Assembly (NCBI RefSeq): GCF_900543425.1
Contig: NZ_UQRQ01000036.1
Location: 1 to 21,980, forward strand
Direction: 5' to 3'
DNA: 21,980 bases
Source: an uncultured Sanguibacteroides sp.
Lineage (GTDB): Bacteria; Bacteroidota; Bacteroidia; Bacteroidales; Marinifilaceae
The notes beneath the pieces were generated by a model that did not search any database, was not told the origin of the DNA, and was given only the letters and a program-made list of their open reading frames with translations. Below, piece after piece: positions 7,731 to 15,662 of this stretch; within the stretch, counting starts at the first letter, position 1; every line of letters starts with the position of its first letter. The position numbers and the translations under genes were made by a program.

Positions 7731-8345
7731 TTAGATGCCGACAAATATCAGACTGATTCCGATGGCAAAATAGATAAAGGACTCCAGGTAGTGCATGACC
7801 AGAGAGAAGTGTTTCTGTTGCATGAGGCGACGAGATAACTTGTCCGACAGTATGGCTACAAATGAGAATACCAGCCAGGCCTGAAGCATGAATAAGACTC
7901 CGAGCAGAAGGAGTTCCCCGGAGACGTTCGTTTTTTCCGGATTCACGAATTGAGGGAAGAAGGCTATAAAGAAAAGGAGTACTTTCGGATTCAAAATATT
8001 CATTAATATCCCTTTCTTGTATAATTTTTGTTCTACCTGCTGGTACTGGGGTATGGCAAGTGCGTCCGAATTCCGATGAAGGAAAGATTTAATACCTAAG
8101 TAAATCAGGTAAGCAGCTCCCATAAATTTTAGTATGGTGAATGCTATCGGGGATTTATATAATAGAAGAGAGAGTCCTAAGCTTACGGCGGCCGTGTGTA
8201 CGACTAATCCGGTACATAGTCCTGTTGCAAAAATGATTCCGGCCTTTTTTCCCCGGAGAATACTTTGTGTGATTACGAATAATATATCCGGTCCGGGCAT
8301 TAAGGTCAATAGGATGGAAGCACTTAAAAATCCGATAATATTCAT
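7731..8345 (-). CDS. LysE/RhtB-family amino-acid exporter
   Basis: A 204-residue inner-membrane protein of the LysE/RhtB superfamily, which exports amino acids or related small metabolites using the proton gradient. The family hallmark is at the N-terminus: LMPGPDILFVITQSILRGKK (15-34), with GPD and the following RG-KAG turn; a second conserved block is GILMNILNPKVLLFFIAFFP (112-131). Five or six hydrophobic segments are visible (about 2-24, 36-62, 67-88, 114-132, 145-168, 184-203). The ATG at 8343-8345 directly precedes the first segment. It lies 31 bases after ruvC on the same strand, so it may be the last gene of the serS-ruvC run. Substrate cannot be told from sequence. Confidence 0.9.
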   Translation of the reverse strand: MNIIGFLSASILLTLMPGPDILFVITQSILRGKKAGIIFATGLCTGLVVHTAAVSLGLSLLLYKSPIAFTILKFMGAAYLIYLGIKSFLHRNSDALAIPQYQQVEQKLYKKGILMNILNPKVLLFFIAFFPQFVNPEKTNVSGELLLLGVLFMLQAWLVFSFVAILSDKLSRRLMQQKHFSLVMHYLESFIYFAIGISLIFVGI

Positions 8346-8376
8346 ATACCCTCTTTTAGTGTTCGTCTGAAAATTG

Positions 8377-8931
8377 TTAAACTATTTTATCCGGATTCTG
8401 TTTAATAAAATCACCCCAATCTTTACACTTGGAGCCTCCTGTTGTGGGGAGAGTACCTTGCAAATGGTGGCAGTAGGCGATAGCGATGGCATCTGTTTCG
8501 TCCAATGTCGAGATCGTATCCGGCATGACCATGAATTTGCCTAAGAGTAAGGCGATTTGTTCTTTGGATGCTTCTCCGGTTCCCGTGATACTCATTTTAA
8601 TTTTTTTAGGAGCGTATTCAAATATGGGAATATTGCGTTGAAGAGCTGCTGCAATGGCAACACCCTGTGCACGTCCCAATTTTAGCATGGATTGAATATT
8701 TTTTCCGTAGAACTGGGATTCAATGGCTAATTCATCCGGTTGATAACTGTCAATGACTTGCAACGTACGTTGAAAAATACGTTGTAGTTTAAGATAAGGA
8801 TCTTCTATTTTTTTCATATCGACCACTCCGGAAACAATAAGCTCCGGCCTACTGTTTTTCCCGGTAGTCCGGATGATGGCATAACCCATAAAATTGGTGC
8901 CCGGATCGATACCCATCACGAGTTTTTCCAT
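8377..8931 (-). CDS. ruvC: Crossover junction endodeoxyribonuclease RuvC
   Basis: RuvC cuts Holliday junctions symmetrically after RuvAB branch migration in recombinational repair. The 184-residue protein carries the RNase H-like acidic tetrad: D9 in MGIDPGT, E71 in AIESQFYGKN, and D144 and D147 in TLDETDAIAIAYCH. Other family blocks are LGRAQGVAIAA (85-95) and YAPKKIKMSITGTGEASKEQ (106-125). Length is normal for RuvC (about 170-190), with a short extra C-terminal tail. The gene starts one base after the stop of the DUF4286 gene, so the two are translated from one message. Confidence 0.97.
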   Translation of the reverse strand: MEKLVMGIDPGTNFMGYAIIRTTGKNSRPELIVSGVVDMKKIEDPYLKLQRIFQRTLQVIDSYQPDELAIESQFYGKNIQSMLKLGRAQGVAIAAALQRNIPIFEYAPKKIKMSITGTGEASKEQIALLLGKFMVMPDTISTLDETDAIAIAYCHHLQGTLPTTGGSKCKDWGDFIKQNPDKIV

Positions 8932-8932
8932 A

Positions 8933-9235
8933 TTACACTTCCTCCAATAAGGTGCTGAAATAGAGAACTTGTCGACCGAATTGATCGAGAAGCTTTTTCA
9001 ATAGATCCTCGTGATGCCTTTCGAGGAAAATCTGATACTCTTTTTCTGTCGGAAAGACCAATTGTAAGGAGAACGATTTGCCTTGAGGCTCTTGCGTCTT
9101 TATCCGGGTCAACAGAATATCGCTACACAATCCCTTCTCCCGGATAGCCGGAAGATGATGATATTGCATCCAGTTGATCCAGGAAGTTTCTATATTATCT
9201 TCCACGTGGAAGGTGGTATTGTAAATGTAGCGCAT
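8933..9235 (-). CDS. DUF4286 family protein
   Basis: A 100-residue soluble protein that fits the DUF4286 family, commonly found next to ruvC in Bacteroidota. It begins with IYNTTFHVEDNIETSWINWM and continues as an alternating alpha/beta small domain with LVFPTEKEYQIFLERHHEDL near residues 79-86 and after; there is no signal peptide, membrane segment or catalytic motif that I recognise. The layout resembles a ferredoxin-like (dimeric alpha-beta barrel) fold, but this is only an impression. The stop is one base from the ruvC ATG, so expression is coupled to ruvC. A 12-bp hairpin separates it from serS upstream. Function unknown. Confidence 0.8.
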   Translation of the reverse strand: MRYIYNTTFHVEDNIETSWINWMQYHHLPAIREKGLCSDILLTRIKTQEPQGKSFSLQLVFPTEKEYQIFLERHHEDLLKKLLDQFGRQVLYFSTLLEEV

Positions 9236-9256
9236 GTGTTATATCGGAGTTAATTT

Positions 9257-9283
9257 ACCTCTAAGAACTTGGTTCTTAGAGGT
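9257..9283 (-). promoter_or_regulatory. Perfect hairpin between serS and the DUF4286 gene
   Basis: ACCTCTAAGAAC (9257-9268) pairs perfectly with GTTCTTAGAGGT (9272-9283) around a three-base loop. Transcribed from the minus strand it follows the serS stop by five bases, but the sequence after it is AAATTAACT rather than a U-tract. It may be a weak terminator, an RNA-processing or 3'-end-protecting element, and would reduce read-through from serS into ruvC. Confidence 0.6.
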
Positions 9284-9288
9284 GATGA

Positions 9289-10563
9289 TTACTTTATTAG
9301 GTCGGTTTTCATAAATGGTTGTAGTACTTCCGGTACGCGTATACCTTCAGGACTTTGATTGTTTTCCAACAAAGCGGCCACAATACGGGGAAGGGCTAAA
9401 GAACTACCGTTCAGAGTATGGGCCAGCGTCGTTTTTTTGTCCCCCTTGTTTTTAAACCGTAACTTCAAACGATTGGACTGGAACTCTTCGAAGTTGGATA
9501 CGGAGCTTACCTCTAACCAACGGTCTTGAGCCTTTGAATATACTTCGAAGTCATAGGTCAAAGCAGAGGTAAAGCTCATGTCTCCGCCACAAAGGCGAAC
9601 GATCCGATAGGGGAGACCTAATTGGATTAATAAACTTTCCACGTGTTTGACCATGCCGTCCAAAGCTTCATAGGATATTTCGGGGCGGGTAATCTGTACG
9701 ATTTCCACCTTATCGAATTGATGCAGGCGGTTTAAACCGCGAACGTCTTTTCCGTAAGACCCGGCTTCCCGGCGAAAACAAGCCGTGTAAGCGGTATTCT
9801 TGATCGGTAATTGTTCCGCATCCAGAATAACATCGCGGTATAAATTGGTTACGGGGACTTCTGCCGTCGGAATAAGATAAAGATGATCCTCGTTAACGTA
9901 ATACATCTGTCCCTCTTTGTCCGGTAATTGTCCGGTTCCGAATCCGGAATCTTCATTGACGACTAAAGGAGGCATGACCTCTTCGTATCCGGCTTTTGTA
10001 TTTTCTTCCAGGAAGAAATAGATTAACGCTCTTTGCAGACGGGCCCCCAAGCCTTTGTATACAGGGAATCCGGCTCCCGTAATTTTTACTCCTACCTCGA
10101 AGTCTATTAATTGATATTTTTTTGCCAGATCCCAGTGGGCTAATTGTCCTTCCTCGTGGACCGGAACATTATCGCTGATCTTTACGATCACGTTGTCTGC
10201 TGCACTTTTACCGGGGGGAACACTATCATGCGGGAGATTCGGGAGCCTGACGATTAGCTCGTTTAATTCTGCTAACGTATCGTTATGTTTCGTTGTTAAT
10301 GTGGCAATTTCCTCCTTTAAACGGGTGGTTTGAGCTTTAGCCGTTTCTGCTTCGGCTTTTTTTCCCTCTTTCATGAGTAATCCGATCTGTTTGGAGATCG
10401 CATTCATTTCTGCCAGTTTATCGTCCGATTCTTTTTGAAGATTTTTTCTCGTGTCGTCGAGATATATGATTTTTTCTACCAATTCCTTTGCGTCAAAGTT
10501 CTTAACGGCTAATTTGCGAATAACCGTCTCTTTGTTCTCTTGAATAAATTTTAAATTCAACAT
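9289..10563 (-). CDS. serS: Seryl-tRNA synthetase
   Basis: SerRS charges tRNA-Ser with serine in the cytoplasm. The 424-residue protein has the expected order: an N-terminal antiparallel coiled coil (about 28-105) that grips the long variable arm of tRNA-Ser, then the class II catalytic core. The serine-site strand TAEVPVTNLY (233-242), motif 2 FRREAGSYGKDVRGLNRLHQ (263-282) and motif 3 LNGSSLALPRIVAALLENNQ (384-403) are all present, with the class II arginine in each. VSSVSNFEEFQSNRLKLRF (352-370) is also characteristic. Length matches bacterial SerRS. The gene follows rplU-rpmA on the same strand but is separated by a terminator; no clear -7 box was found in the gap of about 75 bases before its ATG. 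Confidence 0.98.
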   Translation of the reverse strand: MLNLKFIQENKETVIRKLAVKNFDAKELVEKIIYLDDTRKNLQKESDDKLAEMNAISKQIGLLMKEGKKAEAETAKAQTTRLKEEIATLTTKHNDTLAELNELIVRLPNLPHDSVPPGKSAADNVIVKISDNVPVHEEGQLAHWDLAKKYQLIDFEVGVKITGAGFPVYKGLGARLQRALIYFFLEENTKAGYEEVMPPLVVNEDSGFGTGQLPDKEGQMYYVNEDHLYLIPTAEVPVTNLYRDVILDAEQLPIKNTAYTACFRREAGSYGKDVRGLNRLHQFDKVEIVQITRPEISYEALDGMVKHVESLLIQLGLPYRIVRLCGGDMSFTSALTYDFEVYSKAQDRWLEVSSVSNFEEFQSNRLKLRFKNKGDKKTTLAHTLNGSSLALPRIVAALLENNQSPEGIRVPEVLQPFMKTDLIK

Positions 10564-10640
10564 ATCGATTTCGATTTATGATTTACGTTGGATTCCGGTC
10601 ATTAAATTGTCGATCCGAAACTCTTGTTTGCGGTTGTAAA

Positions 10641-10677
10641 AATAAAAAAAACTCCTGTCTTTAAGAGGCAGGAGTTT
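10641..10677 (-). terminator. Rho-independent terminator after rpmA
   Basis: On the minus strand a 12-bp stem (10666-10677 with 10649-10660, one G-T wobble) is followed by a long T-rich tract (bases 10651 down to 10641). It starts 22 bases after the rpmA stop. Confidence 0.9.
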
Positions 10678-10698
10678 AAATATTTTGCATTTTTCTAT

Positions 10699-10959
10699 TT
10701 ATTCTGCAATCGGTTCTATGGAGACGTAAGATCTATCTCCTTGTTTTCTGGTGAAAACAACATTTCCGTCGATCAAAGCAAATAGGGTGTGATCTCTACC
10801 CATGCCTACGTTTAGTCCCGGATGATGTTGGGTTCCTCTTTGACGAACGATAATATTACCGGCTTTGGCAAACTGTCCGCCAAATACCTTCACTCCTAAT
10901 CGTTTACTTTCTGATTCACGACCGTTCTTAGAGCTACCTACTCCTTTTTTATGTGCCAT
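10699..10959 (-). CDS. rpmA: 50S ribosomal protein L27
   Basis: bL27 sits near the peptidyl-transferase centre of the large ribosomal subunit, where its N-terminal tail contacts tRNA. The 86-residue sequence starts MAHKKGVGSSKNGRES and contains the family signature GNIIVRQRGTQHHPG (34-48) followed by NVGMGRDHTLFA. The N-terminus begins directly with the mature-type AHKKG tail; there is no cleavable N-terminal extension of the kind seen in Firmicutes. It lies 33 bases after rplU, the usual pairing, and a terminator follows it. Confidence 0.98.
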   Translation of the reverse strand: MAHKKGVGSSKNGRESESKRLGVKVFGGQFAKAGNIIVRQRGTQHHPGLNVGMGRDHTLFALIDGNVVFTRKQGDRSYVSIEPIAE

Positions 10960-10992
10960 ATCGTATTAAAATTTTAGAAGTTACAAAATGAA

Positions 10993-11304
10993 TTAAGCGT
11001 TGATCTCTTCAATTTGAAGCTGAGTCAAATATTGACGATGACCTTGTTTTTTAGCGTAACCTTTTCTTCTTTTCTTCTTGAAAACGATTACCTTATCACC
11101 TTTTAAGTGGGATAATACTTTGGCCGTAACCTTTGCTCCCTCTACTACAGGAGTTCCTACTTTTACCTGACCGTCATTTTCCACCAAGTATACTTTGTCA
11201 AATTCTACTTGAGAGCCTTCTTCTGCTTCCAATCTGTGTACATAGACTTTACGGTCTTTTTCTACTTTAAATTGCTGTCCTGCGATTTCTACAATAGCGT
11301 ACAT
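10993..11304 (-). CDS. rplU: 50S ribosomal protein L21
   Basis: bL21 binds 23S rRNA next to L20. From ATG 11304 the protein is MYAIVEIAGQQFKVEKDRKV and onward, 103 residues, the standard length and start for L21. Further signature parts are the VEFDKVYLV strand and the very basic KVIVFKKKRRKGYAKKQGH stretch near the C-terminus (about 75-93). An in-frame ATG at 11358 would add 18 residues, but such an extension is not typical of L21, and that stretch more likely belongs to the mRNA leader. rpmA follows as the second gene of the operon. Confidence 0.97.
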   Translation of the reverse strand: MYAIVEIAGQQFKVEKDRKVYVHRLEAEEGSQVEFDKVYLVENDGQVKVGTPVVEGAKVTAKVLSHLKGDKVIVFKKKRRKGYAKKQGHRQYLTQLQIEEINA

Positions 11305-11378
11305 TGTTTTTTTATTATTAAAGTTAATACCATGGGGTGGGATGATTCCACTTTTCATACCCCTGAGGTTAAATTTTC
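11305..11378 (-). promoter_or_regulatory. Possible structured leader of rplU-rpmA
   Basis: From the predicted start near 11378 to the rplU ATG lies a leader of about 74 bases. On the minus strand GGGGTATGA can pair with TCAT and ACCCC (three-base bulge between them), closing a nine-base loop, and an A-rich stretch then leads into the start codon. L21 operons in some other phyla have autoregulatory leaders, so this could be one, but I do not recognise a known family here. Confidence 0.35.
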
Positions 11379-11384
11379 GCTCGG

Positions 11385-11414
11385 CAAAGGTAATAATAGT
11401 TTTTTGAATAGCAA
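11385..11414 (-). promoter_or_regulatory. rplU-rpmA promoter
   Basis: On the minus strand TACCTTTG (11392 to 11385) matches TAnnTTTG, and a TTG (11414 to 11412) lies exactly 19 bases upstream, the Bacteroides -33/-7 spacing. The same TTG-N19-TAnnTTTG layout occurs before rpsA. Confidence 0.75.
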
Positions 11415-11577
11415 TCTTTTCGATGGAAAAATCAATAATTGTGATTTGTCATTGTTTTATTTATAAAAATATATATATATTTAACAGCTGTATTGTCGTC
11501 TTATTTGAAGATCTCGACGTTTTACTTTCGCTTAAAATGTTGTATTTGTTTTCTAAATTCTAATTAAACTATCGAAG

Positions 11578-14500
11578 ATGAGGATAATGAATTTTAATCA
11601 TATCGATCTGGTAGCCAAGTACGAGGAAAGAATCGTAAGGAGAAGCGGTATTTTCGTTTTTCTGGCGTTTTTGCTAATCGGGGGAATTTTAAGTTTTCAC
11701 GTGTTTGCGCATAGTGACTGGCGTATTGCTTCTTACGCTTTTAGATTGGATATTCCTTCTGCCATCCCCTACACGAATGCTTATTTATTTTGCATTTTTC
11801 AAGCCTTTCTATCTATATTTATAGCGGGTGATTTTATAAGAAGGGAACCGCAAAAAAACACGAACGAGGCGTTGTTGACTCGTCCGGTGTGTAATGTGGA
11901 ATACGTGTTGGGAAAGGGATTAGCTGTTGTGAAAATTTTGATTGTGCTGGATATCGTGTTAATGGTGTTGACATCGATCCTTCACGTTTCTGCGACGGAT
12001 GCGGTATTCTCTCCTTTGTTGTATCTGTTTTATTTCTTTACCTTAACACTACCGGCCGTTTTTTTTACCACGGCATGGATTGTATGTATAAAGATTTTCG
12101 TGCGGTCACGGGTTTTTGCTCTGTTGTTGTTATTGTTATGTTTGTGGGGAACTTTAACGCTACTTCCGTTTTTAGCTCACGGGGTAGGTGATTTTACGGC
12201 TTCGCATATACCGAATATATTTTCGCCCATAGCGGGACATCCCGGAATAGGAAGTTATCTTTTGCAGCGCTTGGTGTTTGTTTGGTTTGCCCTGGGGTTA
12301 TTCGCTCTTTCCGTTGTCGGTTTCAAACGATTATCCGAAAAGCGGAAGTACGTCGGACGGATTGTATCCGTTTGTTTTGGGGCGGGTATAGTCACCGCTT
12401 GTTGTTATCTTTTCCCTTTTGAACGTCATAATGAACTTCGGGATCATTATCGGTCTATTTACGAACGGTACGATAATACTCCCAAGGTGAACACGAATAA
12501 ACACGAGATCACGTTTCGTCAGGAAGGAGAACGTTTGTCTTCGACCAGCAAGCTCATGATCGAAAATCGGAACCTCACGGCGATAGATACGCTACTGTTT
12601 TATCTTAATCCGGGTTTAGAACTTTCTGAACTGACAATAGATGGTAAAGAGGCTTCATTTGAGCGGAAGGATCAGGTGATCGTAGTTCCGTTCCGTTTGC
12701 AACCGGGTGATAGTTTATCGGTAACCATGAGTTATTCGGGAAAGATCGATCCTTTTATTTGTTATCCCGATATCGAGAATAAAGAGTTTAACGAGATGGA
12801 TTTTAACAACATGTTATGTTTAGGTCATCGTTTTTACTTTTTGACGGATGCTTTTACCTTGTTGACTCCTGAAACGATCTGGTATCCCACGACAATACCT
12901 GTCGTTAACGTGGGTTCTCCCTGGATTTCCCGTCGAGATTACACGTTATACACGTTGAATGTGGTAAATCCGGTTCAGAAGACGGTTCTTTCCCAGGGAG
13001 AGATGACGGAGAGGGGAGACACGATTTGTTTTGATAACGGTCAGAATCTTTTCGGGATAGTATTGGTGATGGGTGATATGGATAAGGTACAATTCCAGGC
13101 TCCGGACTTTTTAAGTGAATATTATTACCCGAGGGGGGAGGTTCCTTGCCAGGGAACATTTCTGGTATCGGAGGAGGGAAAAAAGCAATCCATTGAAAGA
13201 ATTAAATGGAAATTTGTCGATTATGACGGTTACACGTATTCAAAAATAGGACTAGTTGAGGTTCCGGTCTCTTTTTATACTTTTATTCGTCCCTGGAAAG
13301 AGGGAACGGATTACATTCACCCGGAGCTTTTTCTTGTGCCGGAACGACGAACGAGTCGATTGACTGATTACAAGGATCTTCTGAATAAAAAGATACGGAA
13401 GCATCTCGCCGAATTACCCGCAAACGTACCTGCATATATGAAAGATGACTTATCTGAATCGATAAAAAATACTCCGTTAGCGGATATTGAATCTGATCTC
13501 GTTGTTCGCAATTTTAACGTGTTTTATAAAGCGGTACCGGATCGCGAGTTTTTCTCGTGGTTGTCTTTCATGAAAAAAGATCAGGATCGTACTTCTCTTA
13601 CGGCAGATTCTTGGAACAAATATGATTGTTCTTTTATGAGAAAAGAGGGAACCGTATTGTTCAGTTCTTTTCGTTATCCGATGATTAATTCGTTTTTTAA
13701 AGTGATGGCAACAGATAAATCATTTTTCTCGGATGATCTGTTGACTCAAATAATGAAAAATATGAGAGCTGTCGAGTTTCTTTCAGAAAATAGCCTTGAA
13801 CAAGCGTTTCAATCGGAAGAGATTACTCCTGAAATGAAAAGTATTGTATATGTTAAAGGAAAAGAGTTGCGGGATCGTATACAAAGTCTGGTGGGGGATT
13901 CCTTGATCCGATTTATTGATAATTTTAGAGAGCGTCACGCGTATGAAGAGGTCGATTTTGAAGTGTTTTGTAATGCGTTAAACCGACAATTCGGTATAGA
14001 TATTTATCCTGTTTTGAATCGGTGGTATACGGGTAAGGGTGTTCCTGCATTCGTATTCCGTGATATTGAAATAGAGGAGGATTTCGAAAAAGAAAAGGCT
14101 ACGCTTTCTTTTAAAGTTTGGAATAAGAGTGATGTCGAGGGGATGATTTCCGTGAATTACTACGCGGATGCGACGGGAAGGAATGGTATGGGCCGCGACA
14201 CGTCAGAATATATCACGATCGCTCCTCATGCTTGCCTGGAGGTTGCATTATTAGTCCCATATGTTGGATCTATTAATTTTTCAATAAATACCGGTTTTGC
14301 GAGAAATATACCGAACAGTTATACTATTTTTAATCGGGGAAAAGTTTGGGTTGATCGGGATACGATACGAGAGATCGACACGACCTACTTTGCACCTCCG
14401 ACGAATGAAATTATCGTGGATAACGAGGACGAGGGATTTGTGATCCGGGAAGAACGCTCTTCTCGTTTTGAAAAAAAGGGTAAATCGAAGAAGTATAATT

Positions 14501-15012
14501 TTTATCCACCGAATCGTTCTGAGTGGCGATGGACTCTTTTTGTAGCCAGTGATGCTTATGGTGATGTTGTACAAAGTTTTTACAGTAAGGCTGGTGGTGG
14601 CGGTAAATCTCAGGTAGAATGGAATGCCTCTATCAAGGAAGCGGGCATGTACGAATTGTATGTCAAGCGTGTTGCGCTGCACGGGAATGGGGTAATGTTG
14701 AAGGATGCCGAGACAACAGAATACTCGTTTTTTCATGATGGGATTGAGGATAAGATATTTTTTAGTCCGGATGATCTTTTGAGACGGAAAGACGAGTTCA
14801 CGGTTAAATTACGTCGGGCTAACGGGGCGGAAGAAGAGGTGAAATTAAGTTATGTGGCTCAGGATTATACTTCCGAGTTTTTAAAAGGATGGATTTTTTC
14901 GGGTAGGTATGAACTTTCCCCGGGTGACGTAAAACTCGTGCTTCAGGACAAGGGTCTTTTACCCGGAGAGGTATTGGCGGCAGATGCAGTGAAGTGGGTA
15001 AAGGTAGAGTAA
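11578..15012 (+). CDS. ABC-2-like permease fused to an M1-peptidase-like region and golvesin-like C-terminus
   Basis: A 1144-residue membrane protein in three parts. Residues about 25-280 hold roughly seven hydrophobic segments; LTRPVCNVEYVLGK (100-113) after the second segment is typical of ABC-2-type permeases. Residues about 305-825 follow the course of an M1 aminopeptidase: an N-terminal beta domain, IWYPTTIPV (434-442), IGLVEVPVSF (557-566) and a GAMEN-like position HPELFLVPE (581-589). The zinc motif HEXXH is absent from the whole protein, so this part is probably not a protease. Residues about 985-1144 end in GRYELSPGDVKLVLQD (1109-1124), then ADAVKWV (1135-1141), resembling golvesin/Xly-type domains. 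ABC permease/M1 fusions occur in Bacteroidota, normally with an ATPase gene; none is adjacent here. Two near-match -7 boxes lie upstream (11523, 11541). ATG 11587 is an alternative start. Role unknown. Confidence 0.75.
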   Translation: MRIMNFNHIDLVAKYEERIVRRSGIFVFLAFLLIGGILSFHVFAHSDWRIASYAFRLDIPSAIPYTNAYLFCIFQAFLSIFIAGDFIRREPQKNTNEALLTRPVCNVEYVLGKGLAVVKILIVLDIVLMVLTSILHVSATDAVFSPLLYLFYFFTLTLPAVFFTTAWIVCIKIFVRSRVFALLLLLLCLWGTLTLLPFLAHGVGDFTASHIPNIFSPIAGHPGIGSYLLQRLVFVWFALGLFALSVVGFKRLSEKRKYVGRIVSVCFGAGIVTACCYLFPFERHNELRDHYRSIYERYDNTPKVNTNKHEITFRQEGERLSSTSKLMIENRNLTAIDTLLFYLNPGLELSELTIDGKEASFERKDQVIVVPFRLQPGDSLSVTMSYSGKIDPFICYPDIENKEFNEMDFNNMLCLGHRFYFLTDAFTLLTPETIWYPTTIPVVNVGSPWISRRDYTLYTLNVVNPVQKTVLSQGEMTERGDTICFDNGQNLFGIVLVMGDMDKVQFQAPDFLSEYYYPRGEVPCQGTFLVSEEGKKQSIERIKWKFVDYDGYTYSKIGLVEVPVSFYTFIRPWKEGTDYIHPELFLVPERRTSRLTDYKDLLNKKIRKHLAELPANVPAYMKDDLSESIKNTPLADIESDLVVRNFNVFYKAVPDREFFSWLSFMKKDQDRTSLTADSWNKYDCSFMRKEGTVLFSSFRYPMINSFFKVMATDKSFFSDDLLTQIMKNMRAVEFLSENSLEQAFQSEEITPEMKSIVYVKGKELRDRIQSLVGDSLIRFIDNFRERHAYEEVDFEVFCNALNRQFGIDIYPVLNRWYTGKGVPAFVFRDIEIEEDFEKEKATLSFKVWNKSDVEGMISVNYYADATGRNGMGRDTSEYITIAPHACLEVALLVPYVGSINFSINTGFARNIPNSYTIFNRGKVWVDRDTIREIDTTYFAPPTNEIIVDNEDEGFVIREERSSRFEKKGKSKKYNFYPPNRSEWRWTLFVASDAYGDVVQSFYSKAGGGGKSQVEWNASIKEAGMYELYVKRVALHGNGVMLKDAETTEYSFFHDGIEDKIFFSPDDLLRRKDEFTVKLRRANGAEEEVKLSYVAQDYTSEFLKGWIFSGRYELSPGDVKLVLQDKGLLPGEVLAADAVKWVKVE

Positions 15013-15035
15013 TAATTCAGTTTCAAAACTGATAT

Positions 15036-15079
15036 ATCCCGGAGATAAGATCGATTTCTCCGGGATTTGTTTTATTTTT
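15036..15079 (+). terminator. Rho-independent terminator after the permease fusion gene
   Basis: ATCCCGGAGA (15036-15045) pairs perfectly with TCTCCGGGAT (15057-15066) and is followed by a T-rich tail. The tail overlaps the -7 box of the next gene, so stop and restart of transcription are packed together. Confidence 0.85.
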
Positions 15080-15080
15080 G
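15073..15080 (+). promoter_or_regulatory. Promoter (-7 box) of the acyltransferase-nitrilase operon
   Basis: TATTTTTG matches TAnnTTTG exactly. A start near 15087 gives a leader of about 25 bases to ATG 15112 and excludes the TTG at 15067 as a start codon, since it would lie upstream of the transcript. Confidence 0.55.
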
Positions 15081-15111
15081 CATGGGATTAGTTTTGTTAA
15101 TTGGTAATGAT

Positions 15112-15660
15112 ATGAAATATATTGCTCGTTTTATCATGAAACTTTTCGGTTGGAAGATGGTCGGAGAGTTACCGAAAGATAAGAAAGCTGTGGTTATTTC
15201 CGTTCCCCATACTTCTATAATGGATTTTATTTGGGGAAAGTTGACTTTTATGAGTAAGGGAATACCCACATTTATATTGATGAAGAAAGAGTTTTTCTTT
15301 TTTCCGTTGGGAATGATATTGCGTGCGATGCATGTGATACCGGTTGACCGGGGAAATAAGGATAATCATTTGGTGCAGCAGATGGTGGAGGAGTTTAAGA
15401 AACGAGATACCATGTATTTGACTATTACACCGGAAGGGAGTCGGAAAAAAAGGAAGAAATGGAAAAAAGGTTTTTTAGTAATTGCCAAGCAAGCCGGAGT
15501 TCCGGTTTATTTGGGACGTATCGATTATAAATACAAGTATTGTACGTGGGGAACCCGTTTTGAACCGTCGGATGATCCGGATGCCGATTTGCGTTACATC
15601 ATGTCGACTTATAAGGATGCTCATCCTCGTCATCCTGAGAATTTTTCTACCGGTGATTGA
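15112..15660 (+). CDS. Small LPLAT-family acyltransferase (PlsC-like)
   Basis: A 182-residue membrane-associated acyltransferase of the lysophospholipid acyltransferase fold. It has the catalytic HX4D motif in PHTSIMDF (H33, D38) and the acceptor-phosphate box TPEGSRKKRKKWKKGF (106-121), unusually rich in basic residues. It is shorter than typical PlsC (about 240) and lacks a clear N-terminal membrane helix, though IPTFILMKKEFFFFPLGMIL (51-70) is hydrophobic. The acyl donor and acceptor are not evident; phosphatidic-acid synthesis or remodelling is the default guess for the family. The start was set at ATG 15112 because the longer TTG-initiated frame runs through the promoter and terminator. 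The nitrilase gene follows after two bases, so the two are co-translated. Confidence 0.87.
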   Translation: MKYIARFIMKLFGWKMVGELPKDKKAVVISVPHTSIMDFIWGKLTFMSKGIPTFILMKKEFFFFPLGMILRAMHVIPVDRGNKDNHLVQQMVEEFKKRDTMYLTITPEGSRKKRKKWKKGFLVIAKQAGVPVYLGRIDYKYKYCTWGTRFEPSDDPDADLRYIMSTYKDAHPRHPENFSTGD

Positions 15661-15662
15661 TT

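Noticed and set aside
7726..7733. Missing terminator or frameshift between glsB and the exporter gene
   Set aside because: Both genes end with intact stop codons at normal family length; they simply converge with two bases between them.
11305..11358. In-frame N-terminal extension of L21 from ATG 11358
   Set aside because: L21 normally starts MYAIV and is about 103 residues; the extra 18 residues look like leader sequence, although the ATG may lie within the transcript.
11461..11482. AT-dinucleotide run upstream of the permease fusion gene
   Set aside because: A short low-complexity stretch in an AT-rich divergent promoter region; no evidence that it is a specific element.
15067..15111. TTG start extending the small acyltransferase by 15 residues
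   Set aside because: The extension covers the terminator tail and the -7 box, so it would lie upstream of the transcript.
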